Source of the DNA: Meiothermus cerbereus DSM 11376
GTDB lineage: Bacteria; Deinococcota; Deinococci; Deinococcales; Thermaceae
Length of the DNA stretch: 64,000 nucleotides
Direction: 5' to 3'
Assembly (NCBI RefSeq): GCF_000620065.1
Contig: NZ_KK211061.1
Coordinates: 106,585 to 170,584 of the forward strand
The stretch's first letter is position 1. Each line of letters opens with the position of its first letter. Below, piece by piece: positions 16,241 to 25,858 of the stretch. A program made the position numbers and the translations under genes. Below the pieces are notes generated by a model that did no database searches, was not told where the DNA came from, and was given only the letters and a program-made list of their open reading frames with translations.

Positions 16241-17161
16241 CTATGTCCGTACCGGAAAGAGCCCCTGTGGCTTCAAAAAAAGCACCACCGCCATCAGCAG
16301 ATAAATCAGGATCGAGGCCAGGGCTGGCCCCAGGTTGGAGGCCACTTCTGGCGAGGCCACCTGGGAGAGCAGCAGCGGCAGAAAAGCCCGCCCGGCGGTG
16401 TCCATCAAGCCCACCAGCAAAGCCCCTACCAGGGCCCCCTTGATGGAGCCGATGCCGCCAATCACGATCACCACGAAGGCCAGAATCAAGATGCTCTCAC
16501 CCATGCCGATCTGCACAGCCAGAATGGGTCCCAGGAAGGCTCCGGCGATGGCAGAGAGCCCGGCCCCCACCCCAAACAGCAGTGTGAAGAGGGGCTTGAT
16601 GGGCACACCCATAGCCTGAGCCATCTCGCGGTTGGAAGCCCCAGCCCGAAGCCACATGCCTACCTTTGTGCGGTTAACCAGCCAGAACAAAAGCAGCGCT
16701 ACCAGAAGCCCGACCCCGATGATGACCAGGCGAAAGGCCGGGTAGTACAGGCCGGGCAGAATCTCCACCGGCCCAGAAAGCGCCTCAGGTGCTGAGAGCA
16801 ACAGGGGTTGCGAACCCCAGATCATCCGCACCACCTCGTTGATGATGAGAATCAAGGCAAAGGTGGCCAGCACCTGCGAAAGGTGGTCGCGCCGGTAAAG
16901 CTGGCGCAGCACGCTGAGCTCGAGCAGCATCCCGACCAAGGCAGTGCCCAGCACGGCCAGTGGCACGGCCAGCCAGAAGTTGCCGGTGGCCCCGACCAAA
17001 GTAGCGGTCAGGTAGGCCCCGATCATATACAGCGAGCCGTGGGCCAGGTTGATGGTGTCCATGATGCCCAACACCAGGGTCAGGCCGGCTGCTAGCAAAA
17101 AGAGCATCAGGCCAAACTGGAAACCGTTTAGAACCTGTTCTGCGAATAGGGTTGGTGGCAT
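16241..17161 (-). CDS. livH: Liv-type ABC transporter permease LivH
   Basis: The protein is 306 residues from ATG 17161; a TTG two codons upstream is also in frame. It carries the LivH signatures NGFQFGLMLFLLAAGLTLVLG, DTINLAHGSLYMIGAY and the coupling segment RAGASNREMAQAMGVP, plus VIGGIGSIKGALVGALLVG near the end. It is predicted to be an integral membrane protein. It follows livK after about 27 nt. Confidence 0.88.
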   Translation of the reverse strand: MPPTLFAEQVLNGFQFGLMLFLLAAGLTLVLGIMDTINLAHGSLYMIGAYLTATLVGATGNFWLAVPLAVLGTALVGMLLELSVLRQLYRRDHLSQVLATFALILIINEVVRMIWGSQPLLLSAPEALSGPVEILPGLYYPAFRLVIIGVGLLVALLLFWLVNRTKVGMWLRAGASNREMAQAMGVPIKPLFTLLFGVGAGLSAIAGAFLGPILAVQIGMGESILILAFVVIVIGGIGSIKGALVGALLVGLMDTAGRAFLPLLLSQVASPEVASNLGPALASILIYLLMAVVLFLKPQGLFPVRT

Positions 17162-17188
17162 AGGCAATAGGGAGGTGCTGCTGTTGGC

Positions 17189-18352
17189 TTATCTTAACCT
17201 GCACCTGTCCACATAAGCATCGCGGTGGTTGGTGAAGATGGTACCCACCTGGCGGTTTACAATCTCGCCCCCTGGCTGTTGGATGACCTGACGCAGGTAA
17301 TAGTTCTGGATGGGGTAACCGTTGGGGCTAAAGCGGATAAATCCACGGGTGCTGTTGAACCCCGCTAGCATGGCCTTGCGCAACTCGTCTTTCTTGCTTA
17401 GGTCGCCCCCTACGGCTTTGATAGCGCTGTCCAGCAACAGCGCTGCATCGTAACCCTGTGAGGCGTATAAGGTGGGGATGCGGCCATAGGTTTTGCGGAA
17501 GTCCTCCACGAAGCGCTGGTTGATGGGGTTGTTGAGTTCTAAAGTCCACTGCGAGCTATTGTAGATGCCCACCAGGGCCCGGCCCACGGCTCGAATTACG
17601 TCGGCGTCTGCCGAAAAGCCTGGCAGGAAAAGGGGAATTTCCCGCAGCAGGCCGGACTCGGCGTACTGCTTAATGAAATTCACGCCCATAGCCCCCGGCT
17701 CGAAGGCGTAAACCGCTTTGGGTCGCGTCGCGCGAATCTGGGCGATCTCCGCCGAGAAATCGAGCTGGTTCAGCCGGTGGTAGACTTCGGCCACCACCCG
17801 GCCTTTAAAGTAGCGCTTGAAGCCAGTAAGAGCGTCGCGCCCGGCGGGGTAGTTGGGCGCTAGCAAAAAGACGTTCTCGAAGCGCCGGGTCTGCACATAC
17901 TGGCCCATGGCCTCGTGCAGATTGTCGTTTTGCCAGGCTACGTTCACGAAGTAGGGGCTGCACTGCTCCCCAGCATACTCCGAGGGACCGGCGTTGGGGC
18001 TAATGTAAAAGGTCTTTTCCTCGAAGATGGCGTCGCCCACGGCCAGGAGGATGTTGGAGAAGATGATGCCGGTGAGGAAGTCTACCCGGTCGCGCTTGAG
18101 CATGCGGTCTACGGCCTGGCGGGCTACGTCGGGGTTTTGCTGGTCGTCTGCCACGATAACCTCTACCGGCAGGCCCCCAAGCTGGTTGTTGAGGTGGCGC
18201 AAGGCCAGGTTGAAGCCATCGCGAACGTCGATCCCCAGGGCTGCCCCTCCGCCCGAGAGGGTGCTGACAAAACCGATTTTCACACTGCGCTGAGCCAGAC
18301 CTAAAGAACCAATTGCACCCAAAAGAACCAGTAGCCAGACCAACTTTTTCAT
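17189..18352 (-). CDS. livK: Liv-type substrate-binding protein
   Basis: The 387-residue protein has a signal peptide (MKKLVWLLVLLGAIGSLGLA, cleavage before QRSVKIGFV) and a type I periplasmic binding fold (SGGGAALGIDVRDGFNLALRHLN, VEVIVADDQQNPDVARQAVDRML). Members of this family bind branched-chain amino acids, amides or aromatic acids. Co-localisation with tryptophan and anthranilate degradation genes suggests an aromatic ligand such as tryptophan, kynurenine or anthranilate, but the sequence alone does not show it. It has a strong GGAGGAGG ribosome site and its own candidate promoter, and it heads the second half of the cluster. Confidence 0.85.
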   Translation of the reverse strand: MKKLVWLLVLLGAIGSLGLAQRSVKIGFVSTLSGGGAALGIDVRDGFNLALRHLNNQLGGLPVEVIVADDQQNPDVARQAVDRMLKRDRVDFLTGIIFSNILLAVGDAIFEEKTFYISPNAGPSEYAGEQCSPYFVNVAWQNDNLHEAMGQYVQTRRFENVFLLAPNYPAGRDALTGFKRYFKGRVVAEVYHRLNQLDFSAEIAQIRATRPKAVYAFEPGAMGVNFIKQYAESGLLREIPLFLPGFSADADVIRAVGRALVGIYNSSQWTLELNNPINQRFVEDFRKTYGRIPTLYASQGYDAALLLDSAIKAVGGDLSKKDELRKAMLAGFNSTRGFIRFSPNGYPIQNYYLRQVIQQPGGEIVNRQVGTIFTNHRDAYVDRCRLR

Positions 18353-18428
18353 CTTGCCTCCTCCGGTGTGTTCAGATGGATTTTCACTTCAGCCATAAGC
18401 TTGACCTCTGCTTGTAGGGTTGCTATGG

Positions 18429-18457
18429 AGTGTAACCTTGGGGGCTTCTGCATACAA
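18429..18457 (-). promoter_or_regulatory. Candidate livK promoter
   Basis: On the minus strand: TTGTAT (18457-18452), 17 nt, TACACT (18434-18429), then about 75 nt to the livK ATG. It lies in the only sizeable gap (126 bp) in the cluster, so livKHMGF and the formamidase gene may be transcribed separately from the upstream catabolic genes. Confidence 0.45.
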
Positions 18458-18478
18458 ATCAACCTTTCAGTGGGTGGT

Positions 18479-19306
18479 TCAAAGCAAGGTGCGTACCTGC
18501 CAGAGCTCCGGGAAAAGCACAATCTCGAGGGCCCGCTTGAGATAAGCCACCCCGGCGGTGCCCCCGGAGCCTTTTTTGTGGCCGATGGTGCGCTCGACGG
18601 TGGTGAGGTGGCTAAAGCGCCAGCGGCGGAAATTGACCTCTACATCCACCAGTTTTTCTGCCAGGTAGTACAAATCCCAGTAGCGTTCAGGCTGCCGGTA
18701 GACCGTAAGCCAGGCCTCGGCCACGGCTTCCTGGGGTTCGTAGGGTTTGGCGAAGTCGCGCTTTAGCACGGCCTCGGGCAGCGCAAGACCGCTCTGGGCC
18801 AGCAAGCGAAGTGCCAAGTCGTACAGGCTGGGGGCGCGCAAGGCGGCCTCGAGCCTCCGGTACTGCTCGGGTTTGTGCTGGTGGGGTTTTGTCATGAAGG
18901 GTTCTTTGTTGCCCAGCAAGAACTCGATCAGGCGGTACTGGTACGACTGAAACCCCGAGGCCCGGCCAAAAGCCGAGCGGAATTGGAGGTAGTCCGAGGG
19001 GGTCATGGTGGCCAGCACCTCCCAGCTGGCGCTCATCTGCTCCTGGGCCCGGCAGACCCGGGCCAGCATTTTGAGGGCCGGATCCACGATGCCCTGCTGC
19101 AGCAGCCCCATGGCGCTATTCAGCTCGTGGATGATGAGCCTCATCCAGAGCTCCTGTACCTGATGAATAACGATAAACAGCATCTCGTCGTGGGCCTCGG
19201 TGAGGGGTTGCTGGGCGGCCAGAAGTGTCTCCAGACGCAAGTAGTCGCCATACGACAGGTCGTGTCTGAAGTCGGTGTGGGCGGCTTGGTAGGTGGTGTC
19301 TTTCAT
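18479..19306 (-). CDS. kynA: Tryptophan 2,3-dioxygenase
   Basis: The protein is 275 residues from ATG 19306. The ATG shares its first base with the kynureninase TGA stop, so an in-frame codon 14 residues upstream is rejected. Family motifs are visible: YGDYLRLETLLAAQQPL, HDEMLFIVIHQVQELWMRLI with the distal substrate-pocket histidine, SGFQSYQYRLIEFLLG, and RFSHLTTVERTIGHKKGSGGTAGVAYL with the heme-ligating histidine and the KxGxGGTxG loop. It inserts O2 into L-tryptophan to give N-formylkynurenine, the first step of the pathway encoded here. Confidence 0.93.
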   Translation of the reverse strand: MKDTTYQAAHTDFRHDLSYGDYLRLETLLAAQQPLTEAHDEMLFIVIHQVQELWMRLIIHELNSAMGLLQQGIVDPALKMLARVCRAQEQMSASWEVLATMTPSDYLQFRSAFGRASGFQSYQYRLIEFLLGNKEPFMTKPHQHKPEQYRRLEAALRAPSLYDLALRLLAQSGLALPEAVLKRDFAKPYEPQEAVAEAWLTVYRQPERYWDLYYLAEKLVDVEVNFRRWRFSHLTTVERTIGHKKGSGGTAGVAYLKRALEIVLFPELWQVRTLL

Positions 19307-20535
19307 CAGGTCACCTTGGCCCTTTCCTGGAAACGCGCTTCCCTCCAAAGCCCGCTTTGCATGACCTGGGCCAGCCTTTGCACCGCCTGGTAGACATCCT
19401 CAAAGCGCAGGTAAAGCGGTGCGAAGCCAAAGCGCAGGATGTCGGGGGCGCGGAAGTCTCCCACCACCCCCTGGGCAATCAGGGCCTGCATGACGGCATA
19501 GCCTTCCGGGTGTCGGTAAGCCACCTGGCTGCCGCGCCGGGCGTGCTCGAGCGGGGTGGCTAGCTGGAAGCCGTAGCGGGCGGCCAGGGGCTCCATTAAC
19601 CGGATAAAGAGGTCGCTGAGCTGGAGCGACTTCTGCCGCACCAGGGCCATGTCTACGCCCTCGAAGACCTCGAGGGCCGCCTCCAGGGCGCTCAGTGAGA
19701 GAATGGCAGGGGTGCCCACCGTCAGGCGGCGTAGGTCTTGGGCTGGCAGGTATTCGGGGCTAAAGGCAAAGGGGTCGGCGTGCCCCATCCAGCCGGTCAG
19801 GAAGGGACGGGTAGCCGCCTGGTGTCGCCGGGCCACGAACAGAAAAGCCGGTGCACCAGGGCCTCCGTTCAGATACTTGTAGCCGCAGCCCACCGCAAAA
19901 TCTACTTGCGCCTGGTTCAGGTGCACCGGAAAAGCCCCGGCGCTGTGGGCCAGATCCCACACCACCAGCGCGCCTTTTTGCTGGGCCAGCCGGGTCAGGT
20001 GGGCCATCTCGTAGCGGTAGCCCGTGCGGTAGTCCACCTCGGTGAGCAGCAAGACCGCCACCTCTTCGTCCAGACTTTTGTCTATCTCCTCTTTGGACAC
20101 CAGCCGCAGTTCATGGCGCTTTAGCAGCTCGGTGATGCCCTGGGCGATGTAGAGGTCGGTGGGAAAGTTGGCGATGTCGGAGAGGATCACCTTACGCCCC
20201 GGGCGCAGCTCGAGCGCAGCCAGAAGCACCTTAAAGAGGTTCACCGAGGTGGAGTCGGCCACCACCACCTCGTCCGGTTCGGCCCCAACCAGCCGGGCGA
20301 TGCGGGCCCCCACCCGCTGGGGCAGGTCAATCCAGCCGTGGGTGTTCCAGCTTTTGATCAGGCTCTGGCCCCACTCTTGCTGTACCACCTGCGCCAGGCG
20401 GGCCACCACCCGTTTGGGCAGGGCCCCCAGCGAGTTGCCGTCCAGGTAGATGACCCCTTCGGGCAGCAAAAACTCGTCCCGCTTAGGGGCCAGGGGGTCG
20501 ACTTGGTCGAGGGCTTGTATCTCGGCGAGAGTCAT
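19306..20535 (-). CDS. kynU: Kynureninase
   Basis: The 409-residue PLP enzyme has the family motifs YLDGNSLGALP near the N-terminus, SWNTHGWIDLPQRVG, ADSTSVNLFK, VVWDLAHSAGAFPV with the PLP-contacting Asp, and GCGYKYLNGGPGAPAF, in which the Lys forms the Schiff base. It hydrolyses L-kynurenine to anthranilate and L-alanine. An AGGAG site precedes the ATG, 8 nt after the Rid gene, and the TGA stop overlaps the dioxygenase start. Anthranilate is the substrate of the ligase encoded just upstream. Confidence 0.93.
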   Translation of the reverse strand: MTLAEIQALDQVDPLAPKRDEFLLPEGVIYLDGNSLGALPKRVVARLAQVVQQEWGQSLIKSWNTHGWIDLPQRVGARIARLVGAEPDEVVVADSTSVNLFKVLLAALELRPGRKVILSDIANFPTDLYIAQGITELLKRHELRLVSKEEIDKSLDEEVAVLLLTEVDYRTGYRYEMAHLTRLAQQKGALVVWDLAHSAGAFPVHLNQAQVDFAVGCGYKYLNGGPGAPAFLFVARRHQAATRPFLTGWMGHADPFAFSPEYLPAQDLRRLTVGTPAILSLSALEAALEVFEGVDMALVRQKSLQLSDLFIRLMEPLAARYGFQLATPLEHARRGSQVAYRHPEGYAVMQALIAQGVVGDFRAPDILRFGFAPLYLRFEDVYQAVQRLAQVMQSGLWREARFQERAKVT

Positions 20536-20543
20536 AGGTCTCC

Positions 20544-20957
20544 TTACTCGGGGATGACCGCCGTGGCCTCGATCTCCACCCTGGCGCGGTCTTCGATGAG
20601 GGCCCGGACTTCCACCACCGACATGGCCGGGTAGTGACGGCCCATAATCTGGCGGTAGATCTGGCCCAGGGCCTCGAGCTGGGCTAGGTACTCCTCTTTG
20701 CTCAAAATAAACCAGGTGAGTCGCACGATGTGCTCTGGCTTCCCACCGGCCTCAGCCAGGGTCTCGACGATGTTTTGCAAGGCCTGGCGGGTCTGCTCGA
20801 CGAAGTCGTCGGACTCAAAGACACCCTGGTGGTTCCAGCCGACCATGCCAGCCAGGAAGACCATGCGCCCCTTAGCTGCGATGCCGTTGACATACCCCTT
20901 AGGCGCTTTCCATCCAGGGGGTTGCAGGACTTGCCAGCGATCCTCGAGCTTTTCCAT
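20544..20957 (-). CDS. Rid-family (RidA/YjgF) deaminase-like protein
   Basis: The 137-residue protein has the Rid fold (GRMVFLAGMVGWNHQG, EQTRQALQNIVETLAEAGG, HYPAMSVVEVRALI, VEIEATAVIP). In canonical RidA the segment reads ARSCVEV and its Arg binds the carboxylate of imino acids; here the position is Met112. The protein therefore belongs to an Arg-lacking Rid subgroup. Its location 2 nt after the aminobenzoate-CoA ligase gene suggests it hydrolyses the enamine/imine made when 2-aminobenzoyl-CoA is dearomatised. That substrate is a CoA thioester without a free carboxylate, which fits the lost Arg. The role is inference. Confidence 0.75.
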   Translation of the reverse strand: MEKLEDRWQVLQPPGWKAPKGYVNGIAAKGRMVFLAGMVGWNHQGVFESDDFVEQTRQALQNIVETLAEAGGKPEHIVRLTWFILSKEEYLAQLEALGQIYRQIMGRHYPAMSVVEVRALIEDRARVEIEATAVIPE

Positions 20958-20959
20958 AG

Positions 20960-22568
20960 CTACACCCTTTTCTCTTCGGCTTCTTTGCGAAGCAGGTACC
21001 GCTGTAGTTTACCGGTCTGGGTGCGGGGCAGGCTCGAGCGGAACTCGATGGCCCTCGGATACTTATAGGGCGCAATTTTTTGCTTCACGAAGTCCTGCAA
21101 GTCCTTCACTAGCTCGGCGGAGGGGTTGAGGCCAGGCTGCAGCACCACATAGGCTTTTACAATCTGACCCCGTTCAGGGTCTGGGACGCCCACTACCGCA
21201 CACTCCGCCACTGCGGGGTGGAGCAGTAGGGCATCCTCCACTTCGGGGCCGGCGATGTTGTAGCCTGCCGAGATGATCATATCGTCGCTGCGGGCCTGGT
21301 AGACAAAGTAGCCTTGCTCGTCCACCAAGTAGGTGTCCCCGGTGATGTTCCAGCCGTTCTGCACATAGTTGCGCTGTCGTTCGTCGGCCAGGTAGCGGCA
21401 GCCAGTGGGGCCCTTTACAGCCAGGCGGCCAATCTGGCCAGGGGGAAGGGGGTTGCCCGCTTCGTCCAGCACACAGGCCTGGAAGCCCGGCACGGGCTTG
21501 CCGGTGGCTCCTGGCCTGGCCGCTTCCTCGGTGTGGGAGATGAAGATGTGCAGCATCTCGGTGGCCCCGATGCCGTCGATGAGCTCGAGGCCGGTGGCCT
21601 CCTTCCAGAGCCGACGGGTAGAAGCCGGTAGTGGCTCGCCCGCTGAAACACACTTGCGCAGCGAGGAGAGGTCGTACTGCTGGGCCAGGGGCGCCATGGC
21701 CCGGTAGGCGGTGGGGGAGGTGAAGACCACGCTGGCCCTGAACTCGGGGATGGCCGCCAGCAGAAGCTCGGGGCTGGCCCGCTCCAGCAGCACGCTCTGA
21801 GCCCCGATCCGCATGGGGAAGAGCACCAGGCCACCCAGCCCATAGGTAAAAGCCAGAGGCGGACTGCCGATAAAGACATCCTCCGGGCTAGCCCGCAAAA
21901 TGTATTTGCCAAAGGTATCGCAGATGGCCAGCAGGTCACGATGAAAGTGTACGCAGCCCTTGGGCTTGCCGGTGGTGCCGGAAGTGAAGGCGATGATGGC
22001 TGGGTCATCGCTGGCGGTGTCTACGTTCTGGAAAAACTCCGACTTACCCGCCATTAAGGCTTCCAAGCTACCCCCTTCGCCCCAGTAGACCACCTGTTTT
22101 AGGGTGGGGCAGTTCGGCAGGGCGTTGTCCAACTCCTCGCGCAAGCGCCCGTCGCATAGGGCGTGCGAGACCTGGGCTTTGGTCACCACCTCGGTGAGTT
22201 CCTTGGCCCGCAGGAGCGGCATGGTTGTGACCGCAATGCCCCCAGCCTTCATCACCGCAAACCAGGCTGCTACCAGCAGGGGGTTGTTGGGTGCCCGCAA
22301 CAATACCCGGTTGCCCGGCACCAGGCCCATTTCTTGGGTGAGCACCTGGGCCATGCGGTTGGCCTGCTCGAGCAGCTCGCCGTAGGTCCAGCACAGCCCG
22401 TTGGCCCGCACGCAAGGCCGGTCGGGGTGCTGGGCCGCCATCTGATCCAGCAGCTCGCTGGCGCAGTTCAGCCGCTCGGGGTACTCTAGCTCCGGCAGTG
22501 AGAAAATCAGCTCAGGCCACTGTGCTTTGGGTGGCAGGTTGTCGCGGGCAAAGGTGTCTAGGTGGGCG

Positions 22569-22579
<11 letters not shown>
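20960..22579 (-). CDS. 2-aminobenzoate (anthranilate)-CoA ligase
   Basis: The 539-residue ANL-superfamily ligase has the adenylation signature [17 protein letters not shown], then [18 protein letters not shown], the [11 protein letters not shown] motif, and the C-terminal catalytic lysine in [14 protein letters not shown]. The CVHFHRD and FTYGLGG segments resemble benzoate/2-aminobenzoate-CoA ligases rather than fatty acyl-CoA synthetases. It would activate anthranilate from kynureninase to 2-aminobenzoyl-CoA with ATP and CoA. Its ATG overlaps the end of the acyl-CoA dehydrogenase gene by 11 nt. Substrate choice rests on family resemblance and context. Confidence 0.83.
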
Positions 22580-23765
<1,186 letters not shown>

Positions 23766-24605
23766 TCAATCCCCCTCGAAAACCGGCGTCTCTTTGGCCA
23801 CAAAGGCCTGGTAAGCCCGGTGGAAGTCCTGGGTGGTCATGCACAAAGCCTGGGCCTGGGCCTCGGCCTCGATGGCCTCGTCTAAGCCCATGCTCCACTC
23901 CTGGTGCAGCATTTTCTTGGTCATGGCGTGGGCGAAGGTGGGGCCTTTGGCCAGCTCGAGGGCAAACTGCTGGGCTTCCTCCAGTAGCTGCTCTGGCGCA
24001 CACAGCCGGTTGAAGAAGCCCCAGGCCAGGCCCTCCTCCCCGCTCATGGCCCGGCCTGTGTACAAAAGCTCGGCGGCCCGGCCCTGCCCGATGATGCGCG
24101 GCAGCATGGCGCAGGCCCCCATATCAGCGCCCGCCAGCCCCACCCGACTGAACAGGAAAAGGGTTTTGCTCTGGGCGGTGCCAAAGCGGATGTCCGAGGC
24201 CATGGCCAGAATGGCCCCGGCTCCCGCACAAACCCCGTCCACCGCGCTGATGATGGGCTGGGGGCAGGCCCGCATGGCCCGCACCAGGTCGCCGGTCATG
24301 CGGGTGAAGGCCAGCAGGCTGGGGGTATCCATCCGGGTCAGGGGGCCGATGATCTCGTGGACGTCGCCGCCCGAGCAGAAGTTGCCCCCGGCCCCGCTGA
24401 GCACCACCGCCCGCACGTCCTCGGCGTAGGACAAAGCCCGGAAGAGGTCGCGCAGCTCGGCATAGGACTCGAAGGTCAGGGGGTTTTTTCGCTCAGGCCG
24501 GTTCAGGGTAAGGGTAGCCACCCGGCCCTCGACCTGCCAGCGGAAGTGCTGGGCCGGATAGTCGGCCAGGGTACAGGCCCCATCCACCCGCCGCTTCTCT
24601 TTCAT
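23766..24605 (-). CDS. Crotonase (enoyl-CoA hydratase/isomerase) family protein with non-standard active site
   Basis: The 279-residue protein has the crotonase fold: [10 protein letters not shown] (78-85) and the CAGAGA oxyanion segment (127-132). The two glutamates of rat crotonase (Glu144, Glu164) appear replaced by Ile132 ([12 protein letters not shown]) and Arg154 (FSRVGLAG). An Asp161 in the [17 protein letters not shown] motif is the only nearby acid. It may therefore be a hydrolase, lyase or ring-cleaving crotonase rather than a simple hydratase. Its ATG overlaps the MarR stop (ATGA). Confidence 0.8.
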   Translation of the reverse strand: MKEKRRVDGACTLADYPAQHFRWQVEGRVATLTLNRPERKNPLTFESYAELRDLFRALSYAEDVRAVVLSGAGGNFCSGGDVHEIIGPLTRMDTPSLLAFTRMTGDLVRAMRACPQPIISAVDGVCAGAGAILAMASDIRFGTAQSKTLFLFSRVGLAGADMGACAMLPRIIGQGRAAELLYTGRAMSGEEGLAWGFFNRLCAPEQLLEEAQQFALELAKGPTFAHAMTKKMLHQEWSMGLDEAIEAEAQAQALCMTTQDFHRAYQAFVAKETPVFEGD

Positions 24606-25087
24606 CGGGCCTCCTTTTCGTTCAGGTGTTGCTTGAGCTTGCCCAGAAGGGCGTAGAGGGTCTCTTTTTCCTCGCTCGAGAGCCCCTCGAATAGCTCGAT
24701 CACCCAGCCCTCGTGCACTGCTGCCATCTCCCCAAACAGGCGCTGCCCCTCGGGGGTGAGCTTGACCACGAAGGAGCGCCGGTCGCTTTTATCTACCTCG
24801 CGCCGTACCAGACCTTCGGCCTCGAGCTGGTCGGTAATCCCCGTGATGTTGCCGGTCGTGACCATCATCCGCTTTGAAAGTTCGCTCATCTTCAGGCCCT
24901 CCGGGTGGCGCTCGAGCTGGGCTAAGAGGTCGAAGCGGGGCAGGGTGGTCTTGAAGTTTTCCCGCAGGCGGCTGCGGATTTTACTGGTGATGCGGTTGGT
25001 GCAGGTGAGCATCCGTAGCCAGAGCCTGATGGCCTGGTGGTGGTCGTTGGCCAGGCGGGTCTCGAGGTCTTTTTCCATCGTGAGCAT
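24602..25087 (-). CDS. MarR family transcriptional regulator
   Basis: The 161-residue winged-helix protein has the MarR core: [55 protein letters not shown](V) spans the recognition helix and wing, at about residues 52-106, flanked by dimerisation helices. MarR proteins near aromatic-acid genes usually repress until an aromatic acid or its CoA thioester binds; here a pathway CoA thioester is the natural candidate. The gene is inside the operon it probably controls, abutting the SDR stop. A second ATG three codons in is also possible. Confidence 0.85.
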   Translation of the reverse strand: MLTMEKDLETRLANDHHQAIRLWLRMLTCTNRITSKIRSRLRENFKTTLPRFDLLAQLERHPEGLKMSELSKRMMVTTGNITGITDQLEAEGLVRREVDKSDRRSFVVKLTPEGQRLFGEMAAVHEGWVIELFEGLSSEEKETLYALLGKLKQHLNEKEAR

Positions 25088-25858
25088 CTACACCTCTCCT
25101 CCTGCAATGGCGATGGCCTGTCCGTTAATGGCTGCCGATTCCGGCAGGCACAGCCACAGTACGGCCTGCGCGACTTCCTGCGGCTCCACCAGCCGCCCCT
25201 GGGGGTTGGCACGGGTCAGCTCGGCCCGGGCCTCCTCCGTGCTGCGCCCGGTTTTCTGCGCGATCTGGGCCAGGCTGGCCTCGAGCAGGCCGGTCTGGGT
25301 GTAGCCGGGGCAGACCGCGTTGACGGTGATGTTTTTTCTGGCCAGCTCGAGCGCCAGCGAACGGGTCAGGCCGATCACCCCGTGCTTGGCCGCACAGTAG
25401 GCGCTTACGTAGGGGTAGCCCTTGAGTCCGGCGGTGCTGGCGATGTTGACGATGCGGCCCCAGCCTGCCCCCAGCATCCCCGGCAGCGCGGCCTGGGTGC
25501 ACAAAAACGTTCCGGTCAGGTTCACCGCCAACATCCTTTCCCATAGCCCCAGATCGGTTTTGGTGAAGGGCTGGCTCTCGGCCTGCCCGGCGTTGTTGAC
25601 CAGGATCGATACGTCCCCCAGCGCACACGCTGCGCCGCCGAAGGCCCTCTGCACATTCTCCGGATCGGTTACGTCGCAGGTTTCCACGTGAACCTCGGTG
25701 GCGAGCTTCCCGGCCTGCGCTTCCAACTGCGCCCGGTTGCGCCCCATCAGCGTGAGCCTGGCCCCGGCCTGGGCCAAAGCCGCCGCGATGGCGGCCCCAA
25801 TGCCGCGCCCAGCGCCGGTCACGACGGCGTGTTTTCCCGCGAGCGACTGCGTGTTCAT
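25088..25858 (-). CDS. Short-chain dehydrogenase/reductase, probable 3-hydroxyacyl-CoA dehydrogenase of the aminobenzoyl-CoA pathway
   Basis: The protein is 256 residues from the ATG at 25858, which overlaps the upstream stop as ATGA; a longer in-frame extension only mirrors the neighbouring gene. It has the SDR cofactor motif TGAGRGIG (residues ~13-20), NNAG, and the catalytic Ser...Tyr-xxx-Lys ([21 protein letters not shown]). The cluster has no other hydroxyacyl-CoA dehydrogenase, so this is the likely enzyme oxidising a hydroxyl on the alicyclic CoA intermediate. Fold assignment is firm; substrate is inferred. Confidence 0.83.
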   Translation of the reverse strand: MNTQSLAGKHAVVTGAGRGIGAAIAAALAQAGARLTLMGRNRAQLEAQAGKLATEVHVETCDVTDPENVQRAFGGAACALGDVSILVNNAGQAESQPFTKTDLGLWERMLAVNLTGTFLCTQAALPGMLGAGWGRIVNIASTAGLKGYPYVSAYCAAKHGVIGLTRSLALELARKNITVNAVCPGYTQTGLLEASLAQIAQKTGRSTEEARAELTRANPQGRLVEPQEVAQAVLWLCLPESAAINGQAIAIAGGEV

